Assembly: GCF_902167145.1 (NCBI RefSeq)
Contig: NC_050102.1
Location: forward strand, 310,001 to 374,000
Length of the DNA: 64,000 nucleotides
Source: Zea mays
Lineage: Eukaryota; Streptophyta; Magnoliopsida; Poales; Poaceae
Direction: 5' to 3'
The translations under genes and the position numbers were made by a program. Each line of letters starts with the position of its first letter. The first letter of the stretch is position 1. The notes beneath the pieces are model-generated. The model made no database searches, was not told the origin of the DNA, and saw nothing but the letters and a program-made list of their open reading frames with translations. Below are positions 11,559-20,925 of the stretch, in pieces.

Positions 11559-12815
11559 TGAGAGCACCTAGAGGGGGGGGGGGGTGAATAGGTGATCCTG
11601 TAAAACTTCAAAACTTAAGCCACAAAAACTTGTTAAGGGTTAGCACAAGTATGGCCAAGTGGCTAGAGAGGAGTCAAAACACAATAACCACAAGAAAGCA
11701 ATCACAGAGTTGACACGGTGGTTATCCCGTGGTTCGGCCAAGTACAAAACTTGCCTACTCCACGTTGTGGCGTCCCAACGGACGAGAGTTGCACTCAACT
11801 CCTCTCAAGTGATCCAATGATCAACTTGAATACCACGGTGTTTTTCTTTCCTTTGATCTTTTCCCGTTTGCGAGGAATCTCCACAACTTGGAGTCTCTCG
11901 CCCTTACAATTGAGTTCACAAAGAAATACGGAGTAAGGTGGGAATGAGCAACGCACACAAGACTCGAAAATCAGAGCAACAACACGCACACAAGTCGCAA
12001 CAAGAGCTCGCAACGCAACACAAAGAGTTCACAACTCCACAAGAGCTCTATATGCTATCACAATGAAACGAATGCGTGAGATTGATGTCTTGGTGCTTAG
12101 AAGAGTTGTAGGAATGCTTGGTGTTCTCCTTCATGCGCCAAGGGGTCCCTTTTATAGCCCCAAGGCAGCTAGGAGCCGTTGAGAACAAATCTGGAAGGCC
12201 ATCTTTGCCTTCTGTCTCGTGGCGCACCGGACAGTCCGGTGCACACCGGACACTGTCCGGTGCTCGATTCCTTTCCTTAAATGGCGAAGCCGACCGTTGC
12301 CAACCGTTGCAGATCTGGCGCACCGGACAGTCCGGTGCACACCGGACAGTCCGGTGCTTCCTTCCGACCGTTGGCTCGGCCACGTGTCGCGCGCCGATCG
12401 CGCGGCCGACCGTTGGCCCGGCCGACCGTTGGCTCACCGGACAGTCCGGTGCACACCGGACAGTCCGGTGAATTTTAGCCGAAGTCGCCGGAGAAAAACC
12501 CGAGAGCGGCCTCTTCGGCCGGGGCAGCCTGGCGCACCGGGCACTGTCCGGTGCACCACCGGACAGTCCGGTGCCCCAGACCGAAACAGCCTGTTGGCTG
12601 TACACAGCCAGCTTTCTTCTCTTATTCTTCTTCCTGTTTCTAACACTTAGACACGATGTTAGTACACAACACTAATGTACTAAGGCTTAGAAACATACCT
12701 TTACTTGTGATTTGCACATTGTTCATCTATGGGCATATTTTCACATTTAAGCACTTGTGTTGACACTCAATCACCAAAATACTTAGAAATGGTCCAAGGG
12801 CACATTTCCCTTTCA
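11559..12815 (-). repeat. Inner Opie 3' LTR
   Basis: 1257 bp, TG...CA on both strands. It carries eight CACCGGAC...GTCCGGTG palindromes between about 12225 and 12580, and several CCAACGGTC-type motifs on the minus strand. Confidence 0.95.
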
Positions 12816-13612
12816 ATCTCCCCCTTTTTGGTGATTTATGCCAACACAACATAAAGCAACTAGAACAAGTGCAAAATCACTTCAAATAAAAACTCAAATT
12901 GGTTTTGATTCAATTTTGGCATATATGGATCATCCTTTGCCACCACTTGGTTTGTTTTTGCAAATCAAATTCAAATCTCTATCTCTAAGTCAAACACACA
13001 TGTCGAAGCACAAAGAGAGTCATTCCAAAAGAGATTGATCAAAGATTTCAAAAACTCCCCCTATTTCCCATAATCAACACTTCTCCCCACAAGAAGCCAA
13101 CTTTTGACAATAGAGACAATAAGAGACAATAAAAGCTTTTGACAAAACAAAAACTCTATTCTACTATTTTCAAAATTTCTCAAGTGGTAGCTGATCCATT
13201 TATCACTTTGGCCTTTATTTTCTCCCCCTTTGGCATCAAGCACCAAAACGGGATCAATCTTGGCCCTTTAACCCCATTGCCTCACAAAAATCTTCAATTA
13301 AGATCAAATGGCAATAAGAGTTCATGAGATGAACTTGGAATTTGTTACCCTCTCATCGGAGTGCAGTGGAAGTCTTTCATGGTTCAAGTCCACCTTTTCC
13401 CTTTCAATTCTCCTTCGAGACTAAGTCAAACAAACTCAAGCATATGGTTAGTCTCAAAGGGTCAAGTTGTAACACATCTCCCCCTAAAACTGTGCATCAC
13501 TTTGCAACGGACTTGTGAGGTCCAGGGAGTGTTTGTACAACTTGAACACCACAATAAACAACAAAATGCAGAATGAACATGATCAAAGGCATAAACACAT
13601 GTATGCTACAAT
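12816..13612 (-). promoter_or_regulatory. Non-coding tail with multiple polypurine tracts
   Basis: On the minus strand, AAAAAGGGGGAGAT (12829-12816) abuts the 3' LTR and is the probable plus-strand primer. Further purine tracts of the form GGGGGAG or GGGGAG lie near 13047, 13079, 13217 and 13476. Several such tracts between pol and the 3' LTR are a described Sirevirus signature. No gene is seen here. Confidence 0.8.
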
Positions 13613-16600
13613 TCAATCCAAGTTCCGCGAATCTAAGACATTTAGCTCACTACGCAGCCTGCAAAAGGTCTTCTCATCTAGAGGCTTGGTAAAGATATCG
13701 GCTAGCTGGTTCTCGGTGCTAACATGAAACACTTCGATATCTCCCTTTTGCTGGTGGTCTCTCAAAAAGTGATGCCGGATGTCTATGTGCTTTGTGCGGC
13801 TGTGCTCAACAGGATTCTCCGCCATGCGGATAGCACTCTCATTGTCACATAGGAGTGGGACTTTGCTCAGATTGTAGCCAAAGTCCCGGAGGGTTTGCCT
13901 CATCCAAAGTAGTTGCGCGCAACACTGACCTGCGGCAACGTACTCGGCCTCAGCGGTGGATAGGGCAACGGATGTTTGTTTCTTAGAGTTCCATGACACC
14001 AGGGACCTTCCTAAGAATTGGCACGTCCCCGATGTACTCTTCCTATCGACCTTACATCCAGCATAGTCGGAGTCTGAGTATCCAACTAAGTCAAAGGTAG
14101 ACCCCTTTGGATACCAGAGCCCGAAGCAAGGCGTAGCAACCAAATATCTAAGAATTCGCTTCACCGCCACTAAGTGACACTCCTTAGGATCGGATTGAGA
14201 TCTAGCACACATGCATACGCTAAGCATAATATCCGGTCTACTAGCACATAAGTAAAGCAAAGAACCTATCATTGACCGGTATGCTTTTTGATCAACGGAC
14301 TTACCTCCTTTGTTGAGGTCGGTGTGTCCGTCGGTCCCCATCGGAGTCTTTGCGGGCTTGGCGTCCTTCATCCCAAACCGCTTTAGCAGATCTTGCGTGT
14401 ACTTCGTTTGGGAGATGAAGGTGCCGTCCTTGAGTTGCTTCACTTGGAACCCAAGGAAGTAGTTCAACTCGCCCATCATCGACATCTCGAATTTCTGCGT
14501 CATCACCCTGCTAAACTCTTCACAAGACTTTTGGTTAGTAGAACCAAATATTATGTCATCGACATAAATTTGGCACACAAACAGATCACCATCACATGTC
14601 TTTGTAAAAAGAGTTGGATCGGCTTTCCCAACCTTGAAAGCATTAGCAATTAAAAAGTCTCTAAGGCATTCATACCATGCTCTTGGGGCTTGCTTAAGTC
14701 CATAGAGCGCCTTAGAGAGCTTACACACATGGTCGGGGTACCGTTCATCCTCGAAGCCAGGGGGTTGCTCCACGTACACCTCCTCCTTGATCGGCCCGTT
14801 GAGGAAAGCGCTCTTCACATCCATTTGGTACAACCTGAAAGAATGGTGAGCGGCATATGCTAGCAAGATACGAATTGACTCTAGCCTAGCCACAGGAGCA
14901 AAAGTCTCCTCAAAGTCCAAACCTGCGACTTGGGCATAACCTTTTGCCACAAGTCGAGCCTTGTTCCTCGTCACCACCCCGTGCTCGTCCTGTTTGTTGC
15001 GGAACACCCACTTGGTTCCCACAACATTTTGCTTCGGACGAGGCACCAGTGTCCAAACTTCATTGCGCTTGAAGTTGTTTAACTCCTCTTGCATGGCCAA
15101 CACCCAGTCCGGATCTAGCAAGGCCTCTTCTACCCTGAAAGGCTCAATAGAAGAGACAAAGGAGTAATGCTCACAAAAATTAACTAATCGAGATCGAGTA
15201 GTTACTCCCTTGCTAATGTCACCCAGAATTTGGTCGACGGGATGATCCCTTTGAATCATCGCTCGAACTTGGGTTGGAGGTGCCGGTTGCGCTTCTTCCT
15301 CCATCACTTGATCATCTTGTGCTCCCCCTTGATCAAGCTCCTCCACTTGAGGTACCTATTCGTCATCTTCGGTTGGGGGATGCACCATAGTTGAGGAAGA
15401 AGGTTGATCTTGTTCATCTTGTTCCTGTGGCCGTACTTCTCCAATCGCCATGGTCCGTATAGCGGCCGTCGGAACATCTTCTTCATCTACATCATCACAA
15501 TCAACAACTTGCTCTCTTGGAGAGCCATTAGTCTCATCAAATACAACGTCGCTAGAGACTTCAACCAAACCCGATGATTTGTTGAAGACTCTATACGCCT
15601 TTGTATTTGAGTCATAACCTAATAAAAACCCTTCTACAGCTTTGGGAGCAAACTTAGAATTTCTACCCTTCTTCACTAGAATGTAGCATTTACTCCCAAA
15701 TACACGAAAGTACGATACATTGGGTTTGTTACCGGTTAGTAGCTCATACGACGTCTTCTTGAGGAGGCGATGAAGGTAGACCCTGTTGATGGCGTGGCAA
15801 GCAGTGTTCACGGCTTCCGTCCAAAAGCACTCGGGGGTCTTGAACTCTCCTAGCATCGTCCTCGCCATGTCGATGAGTGTCCTGTTCTTCCTCTCTACCA
15901 CACCATTTTGCTGTGGTGTGTAGGGAGCGGAGAACTCGTGCTTGATCCCTTCTTCTTCAAGGAACTCCTCCACTTGAAGGTTCTTGAACTCGGACCCGTT
16001 GTCGCTCCTTATCTTTTTCACTTTGAGCTCAAACTCATTTTGAGCTCTCCTGAGGAAGCGCTTGAGGGTCCCTTGGGTTTCAGACTTATCCTGCAAAAAG
16101 AACACCCAAGTGAAGCGGGAAAAGTCATCAACAATAACTAGACCATACTTACTTCCCCCTATGCTTAGATAGGCGACGGGTCCGAAGAGGTCCATATGCA
16201 GCAGCTCCAGGGGTCTTGAAGTGGTCATCACATTCTTGCTGTGATGCGCTCCTCCCACCTGTTTCCCTGCTTGACAAGCTGCACAAGGTCTATCTTTTTC
16301 GAAATGAACATTGGTCAGACCTATCACATGTTCTCCCTTTAGAAGCTTGTGAAGGTTCTTCATCCCCACATGTGCTAAGCGGCGATGCCACAGCCAGCCC
16401 ATGCAAGTCTTAGCCATTAAGCATGCATCTAGACCGGCCTCTTCTTTTGCAAAATCAACTAAATAAAGTTTGCCGTCTAATACACCCTTAAAAGCTAGTG
16501 AACCATCACTTCTTCTAAAGACAGACACATCTATATTTGTAAACAGACAGTTATATCCCATATTGCACAGTTGACTAACAGATAGTAAATTGTAACCAAG

Positions 16601-16813
16601 AGACTCTACTAAAAACACATTGGAAATAGAATGCTCATTGGAAATTGCAATTTTACCTAACCCTTTTACCTTGCCTTGATTTCCATCACCGAATATGATT
16701 GAATCTTGGGAATCTTTATTCTTGACGTAGGAGGTGAACATCTTCTTCTCCCCCGTCATATGGTTTGTGCATCCGCTGTCGATAATCCAGCTTGAACCCC
16801 CGGATGCATAAAC
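13613..16813 (-). pseudogene. pol: Inner Opie Pol polyprotein (protease-integrase-RT-RNase H), one in-frame stop
   Basis: About 1066 codons read from GTTTATGCATCC (VYASGGSSWIIDSGCTNHM). The protease has DSG at about residue 15. The integrase zinc domain is around WHRRLAHVGMKNLHKL. The integrase catalytic triad is LHMDLFG, IRSDNGSEF and NGVVERKN. The RT has [13 protein letters not shown] and YVDDIIFG (about 14570). The RNase H has [18 protein letters not shown] and [12 protein letters not shown]. The order IN before RT defines Ty1/copia. The only interruption is TAG at 15358-15356 (expected CAG), in the acidic linker between integrase and RT. The frame is otherwise open and ends TAG at 13615-13613. 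Pol starts in the +1 frame relative to gag. No ATG is seen at the junction, so it depends on gag translation or on splicing. Confidence 0.93.
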
Positions 16814-16826
16814 CTGCAAGGCAAAT

Positions 16827-19205
16827 TTAGGCTTGGGACTTAGGTACCCAACTCTTGTTGGGTCCTACAAGGTTAGTCACAATTTCCTTAGGGACCCAAA
16901 TGCAAGTTTTATCACCTTTGCATTTTGCCCCTAACTTCCTAGCAATTACTTTTCTATTCTTTCTACAAATTGCAAATGAAGCATTCAAAGCACAATAAAT
17001 TGTAGAGGGTTCATTCACTACTTTTCTATGAACATTTGCAACATTTCTTTTAGGAACAACATTTCTCCTAGTAACATTTCTATCATACACATACGAAGAA
17101 CTAGGAGCAAACATAGCATGAGAATCATAAACATATGAATCAAAAGCATCATGTCTTACATTTCTAGTTTGTCTTCTATCATGATACAAAAATGCATGGT
17201 TCCTTTTAGCACTAGTAGCCATAGGGGCCTTCCCTTTCTCCTTGGCGGGAATGGGAGCCTTATGGCTTGTTAAGTTCTTGGCTTCACTCTTGAAGCCAAG
17301 TCCATCCTTGATTGAGGGGTGTCTACCAACCGTGTAGGCATCCCTAGCAAATTTTAGTTTTTCAAAATCACTTTTGCTAGTCTTAAGTTGAGCATTAAGA
17401 CTAGCCACTTCATCACTCAATTTTGAAATGGAAACTAAGTGTTCACTACAAGCATTAATATCAACATCCTTACACCTAGTGCAAATTTCAACATGTTCTA
17501 CACAAGAATTGGATTTATTTGCTACTTCTAATTTAGCATTTAAATCATTGTTGACACCTTTCAAAGTAGAAATGGTTTCATGACAAGTAGATAGTTCAAA
17601 AGAAAGCATTTCATTTCTCTTAACTTCTAAAGCATAGGATTTTTGTGCCTCAACAAATTTATCATGCTCTTCATACAACAAATCCTCTTGCTTTTCTAAA
17701 AGTATATTCTTTTCATTCAAGGCATCAATTAATTCATTAATTTTGTCTATCTTAGATCTATCTAGGCCCTTGAACAAACATGAATAATCTACTTCATCCT
17801 CATCGCTAGATTCGTCCTCACTTGAAGAAGCATAGGTAGAGTTGCGAGTACATACCTTCTTCTCCCTTGCCATAAGGCATGTGTGACGCTCGTTGGGGAA
17901 GAGGGTTGATTTGTTGAAGGCGGTGGCGGCGAGTCCTTCATTGTCGGAGTCGGACGAGGAGCAATCCGAGTCCCACTCCTTGCCTAGATGCGCCTCGCCC
18001 TTTGCCTTCTTGTAATGCTTCTTCTTTTCTCTCTTGTTTCCCTTTTCCTGGTCACTATCATTATCGGGACAGTTAGCAATAAAATGACCAAGCTTACCGC
18101 ATTTGAAGCATGATCGCTTCCCCTTGGTCTTAGTCTTGCTCGGCTGTCCATTGCGACCCTTTAGCACCGTCTTGAATCTCTTGATAATGAGGGCCATTTC
18201 TTTTTCATTAAGACCGGCCGCCTCAATTTGCGCCACCTTGCTGGGTAGCGCCTCCTTGTTCCCTGTGGCTTTGAGAGCAAAAGGTTGCGGCTCGTTGATC
18301 GGTCCATTCAAGGCGTCGTCCACATACCTTGCCTCCTTGATCATCATTCGCCCGCTGACGAATTTTCCTAGGACTTCCTCGGGCGACATTTTGGTGTACC
18401 TGGGATTCTCACGAATATTATTCACCAAATGAGGATCAAGAACGGTAAAGGACCTGAGCATTAGTCGGACGACGTCGTGGTCCGTCCATCGCGTGCTTCC
18501 GTAGCTCCTTATTTTGTTGATAAGGGTCTTGAGCCGGTTGTATGTCTGAGTTGGCTCCTCGCCCCTTATCATCGCGAACCGTCCAAGCTCGCCCTCCACC
18601 AACTCCATTTTGGTGAGCAAGGTAGCGTCATTTCCCTCATGAGAGATCTTGAGGGTATCCCAGATTTGCTTGGCGTTATCCAAGCCACTCACTTTATTAT
18701 ATTCATTCCTGCACAATGAGGCTAGAAGAACAGTAGTAGCTTGTGCATTCTTATGGATTTGCTCATTAATGAATATAGGACTATCCGAACTATTAAAGTG
18801 CATTCCACTATCTACAATCTCCCATATGCTAGGATGGAGAGAGAATAGGTGACTACGCATTTTGTGGCTCCAAAACCCGTAGTCCTCCCCATCAAAGTGT
18901 GGGGGCTTGCCGAGTGGAATGGAAAGCAAATGTGAATTTGAACTTTGCGGAATACGAGAGTAGTCAAAAGAAAAGTTAGAATTAACCGGTTTCCTTTGGT
19001 TGTCGTGGTCGTCGTCTTTTTGGGAAGAAGAGGACTCATCGCTGTCGTAGTAGACGATCTCCTTGATGCGTCTTGTCTTCTTCTTCTTCCCATCTCTTCG
19101 CTTGTGGCCCGAGCCCGAGTCATTGGACTTGTCATCCCTTGGCTCGTTGACGAAGGACTCCTTCTCCTTGTCGTTGATCACAATTCCCTTCCCCTTAGGA
19201 TCCAT
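16827..19205 (-). CDS. gag: Inner Opie Gag
   Basis: 792 residues, start MDPKGKGIVINDKEK 36 bases past the PBS. The N-terminus is basic/acidic (KKKKTRRIKEIVYYDSDE). Residues about 85-300 form the copia Gag core (SIPLGKPPHFDGEDYGFWSH to KMSPEEVLGKFVSGRMMIKE). A CCHC zinc knuckle CFKCGKLGHFIANC starts at residue 366 and binds RNA. An acidic/lysine linker follows. A coiled-coil region (about 490-600) may assist particle assembly. The C-terminus is GPNKSWVPKSQA then TAA. It is longer than simple copia Gags, as is usual for Sireviruses. It is fully open, the only intact Sirevirus gag in the window. Gag forms the cytoplasmic virus-like particle. Confidence 0.95.
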   Translation of the reverse strand: MDPKGKGIVINDKEKESFVNEPRDDKSNDSGSGHKRRDGKKKKTRRIKEIVYYDSDESSSSQKDDDHDNQRKPVNSNFSFDYSRIPQSSNSHLLSIPLGKPPHFDGEDYGFWSHKMRSHLFSLHPSIWEIVDSGMHFNSSDSPIFINEQIHKNAQATTVLLASLCRNEYNKVSGLDNAKQIWDTLKISHEGNDATLLTKMELVEGELGRFAMIRGEEPTQTYNRLKTLINKIRSYGSTRWTDHDVVRLMLRSFTVLDPHLVNNIRENPRYTKMSPEEVLGKFVSGRMMIKEARYVDDALNGPINEPQPFALKATGNKEALPSKVAQIEAAGLNEKEMALIIKRFKTVLKGRNGQPSKTKTKGKRSCFKCGKLGHFIANCPDNDSDQEKGNKREKKKHYKKAKGEAHLGKEWDSDCSSSDSDNEGLAATAFNKSTLFPNERHTCLMAREKKVCTRNSTYASSSEDESSDEDEVDYSCLFKGLDRSKIDKINELIDALNEKNILLEKQEDLLYEEHDKFVEAQKSYALEVKRNEMLSFELSTCHETISTLKGVNNDLNAKLEVANKSNSCVEHVEICTRCKDVDINACSEHLVSISKLSDEVASLNAQLKTSKSDFEKLKFARDAYTVGRHPSIKDGLGFKSEAKNLTSHKAPIPAKEKGKAPMATSAKRNHAFLYHDRRQTRNVRHDAFDSYVYDSHAMFAPSSSYVYDRNVTRRNVVPKRNVANVHRKVVNEPSTIYCALNASFAICRKNRKVIARKLGAKCKGDKTCIWVPKEIVTNLVGPNKSWVPKSQA

Positions 19206-19240
19206 CTCTTCGGGCGGTTAGTCCCTTTCTTGAAGAGAAC

Positions 19241-19253
19241 GGCTCTGATACCA
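19241..19253 (-). promoter_or_regulatory. Primer-binding site, inner Opie
   Basis: Minus-strand TGGTATCAGAGCC, complementary to the 3' end of initiator-Met tRNA, two bases from the 5' LTR end. Confidence 0.95.
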
Positions 19254-19255
19254 AT

Positions 19256-20494
19256 TGAGAGCACCTAGAGGGGGGGGGGTGAATAGGTGATCCTGTAAAA
19301 CTTCAAAACTTAAGCCACAAAAACTTGTTAAGGGTTAGCACAAGTATGGCCAAGTGGCTAGAGAGGAGTCAAAACACAATAACCACAAGAAAGCAATCAC
19401 AGAGTTGACACGGTGGTTATCCCGTGGTTCGGCCAAGTACAAAACTTGCCTACTCCACGTTGTGGCGTCCCAACGGACGAGAGTTGCACTCAACTCCTCT
19501 CAAGTGATCCAATGATCAACTTGAATACCACAGTGTTTTTCTTTCCTTTGATCTTTTCCCGTTTGCGAGGAATCTCCACAACTTGGAGTCTCTCGCCCTT
19601 ACAATTGAGTTCACAAAGAAATACGGAGTAAGGTGGGAATGAGCAACGCACACAAGACTCGAAAATCAGAGCAACAACACGCACACAAGTCGCAACAAGA
19701 GCTCGCAACGCAACACAAAGAGTTCACAACTCCACAAGAGCTCTATATGCTATCACAATGAAACGAATGCGTGAGATTGATGTCTTGGTGCTTAGAAGAG
19801 TTGTAGGAATGCTTGGTGTTCTCCTTCATGCGCTAAGGGGTCCCTTTTATAGCCCCAAGGCAGCTAGGAGCCGTTGAGAACAAATCTGGAAGGCCATCTT
19901 TGCCTTCTGTCTCGTGGCGCACCGGACAGTCCGGTGCACACCGGACACTGTCCGGTGCTCGATTCCTTTCCTTAAATGGCGAAGCCGACCGTTGCCAACC
20001 GTTGCAGATCTGGCGCACCGGACAGTCCGGTGCACACCGGACAGTCCGGTGCTTCCTTCCGACCGTTGGCTCGGCCACGTGTCGCGCGCCGATCGCGCGG
20101 CCGACCGTTGGCTCACCGGACAGTCCGGTGCACACCGGACAGTCCGGTGAATTTTAGCCGAAGTCGCCGGAGAAAAACCCGAGAGCGGCCTCTTCGGCCG
20201 GGGCAGCCTGGCGCACCGGACACTGTCCGGTGCACCACCGGACAGTCCGGTGCCCCAGACCGAAACAGCCTGTTGGCTGTACACAGCCAGCTTTCTTCTC
20301 TTATTCTTCTTCCTGTTTCTAACACTTAGACATGATGTTAGTACACAACACTAATGTACTAAGGCTTAGAAACATACCTTTACTTGTGATTTGCACATTG
20401 TTCATCTATGGGCATATTTTCACATTTAAGCACTTGTGTTGACACTCAATCACCAAAATACTTAGAAATGGTCCAAGGGCACATTTCCCTTTCA
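19256..20494 (-). repeat. Inner Opie 5' LTR with promoter
   Basis: 1239 bp. Minus-strand TATAAAA (19851-19845) in GGGGCTATAAAAGGGACCCC is the probable core promoter of the genomic RNA. Upstream of it (to the right, 19917-20255) lie eight CCGGAC/GTCCGG palindromes and at least four AACGG motifs. Confidence 0.95.
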
Positions 20495-20624
20495 CTCCCT
20501 CAATCCAAAAATATAATTTAATAATGTCAGTGATACTTATCTAGTACTACACATTGTGCAAGGGTAGCAGGTGGGCTTCGGGAGAGATGTATTATATGTT
20601 TTTACTATAATAGATGTAGACATA

Positions 20625-20705
20625 AACACATATGTGGTGTAGTGGTAGCTACAAACACATTTATTTGAGAGGTCGCGGGTTCGAATCCCCTTGAAGCATG
20701 TTTTT
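20625..20705 (+). other. tRNA-like / SINE-like segment with Pol III boxes
   Basis: GTGGTGTAGTGGTAGCTA (20634 on) resembles an A box, and GGTCGCGGGTTCGAATCCCC (20672 on) is a good B box, about 35 bases apart as in tRNAs, followed by a T-run. Acceptor and anticodon stems do not form, so it is not a working tRNA gene. It lies inside the Helitron, opposite in strand. A degenerate SINE or a captured tRNA are the likely sources. Confidence 0.6.
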
Positions 20706-20729
20706 TTAATTTAATTTTAGCTAGGCGTG

Positions 20730-20925
20730 TGATGCACATGGGAATGGGAATAGGCTTTGTGGGAGGGGGAATGAGAAAGACACGTGATAGCCGGGAATGG
20801 AAATGTGAATGGGCTTTGCAGGGAGGGGGAATGAGAAAGACAGGCAACTGGGAATGGGAATGGGCTTTGCAGTGAGGACGGAATGGGAATGGCAGAACAC
20901 GGAATGGGGCAGCCTACCCCTTACC
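20730..20925 (+). repeat. Short tandem repeat near the Helitron 5' end
   Basis: About three degenerate ~55-bp units built from GGGAATGGGAATGGGCTTTG, GGGAGGGGGAATGAGAAAGAC and a variable tail. They lie just inside the Helitron 5' terminus. Confidence 0.8.

Larger units (their letters stand above)
11559..20494 (-). mobile_element. Inner Opie-type Sirevirus, young and nearly intact
   Basis: 8936 bp with TSD CTCCC (11554-11558 and 20495-20499). LTRs are 1257 bp (left, 3') and 1239 bp (right, 5'). They differ by about four substitutions, one 18-bp palindrome-spacer indel and poly-G length, by eye. The minus strand has the PBS at 19253-19241, gag (19205-16827), pol (16813-13613), a non-coding tail with several polypurine tracts, and the PPT at 12829-12816. 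It is inserted in the Helitron. Confidence 0.96.

Noticed and set aside
12219..12650. Open frames rich in HRTVRC, SGAPD and TGQSG across Sirevirus LTRs (also 7132, 19900, 32680, 40839, 57450, 60469)
   Set aside because: They are translations of the CCGGACAGTCCGG palindromes in different frames and strands. They lie in LTRs and have no homology signal.
11559..20494. CRISPR-like array from regularly recurring palindromic repeats
   Set aside because: Spacing is irregular, spacers are not unique, the DNA is a plant LTR, and there are no cas genes.
20634..20700. Functional tRNA gene
   Set aside because: A and B boxes are present but no acceptor or anticodon stem can be formed.
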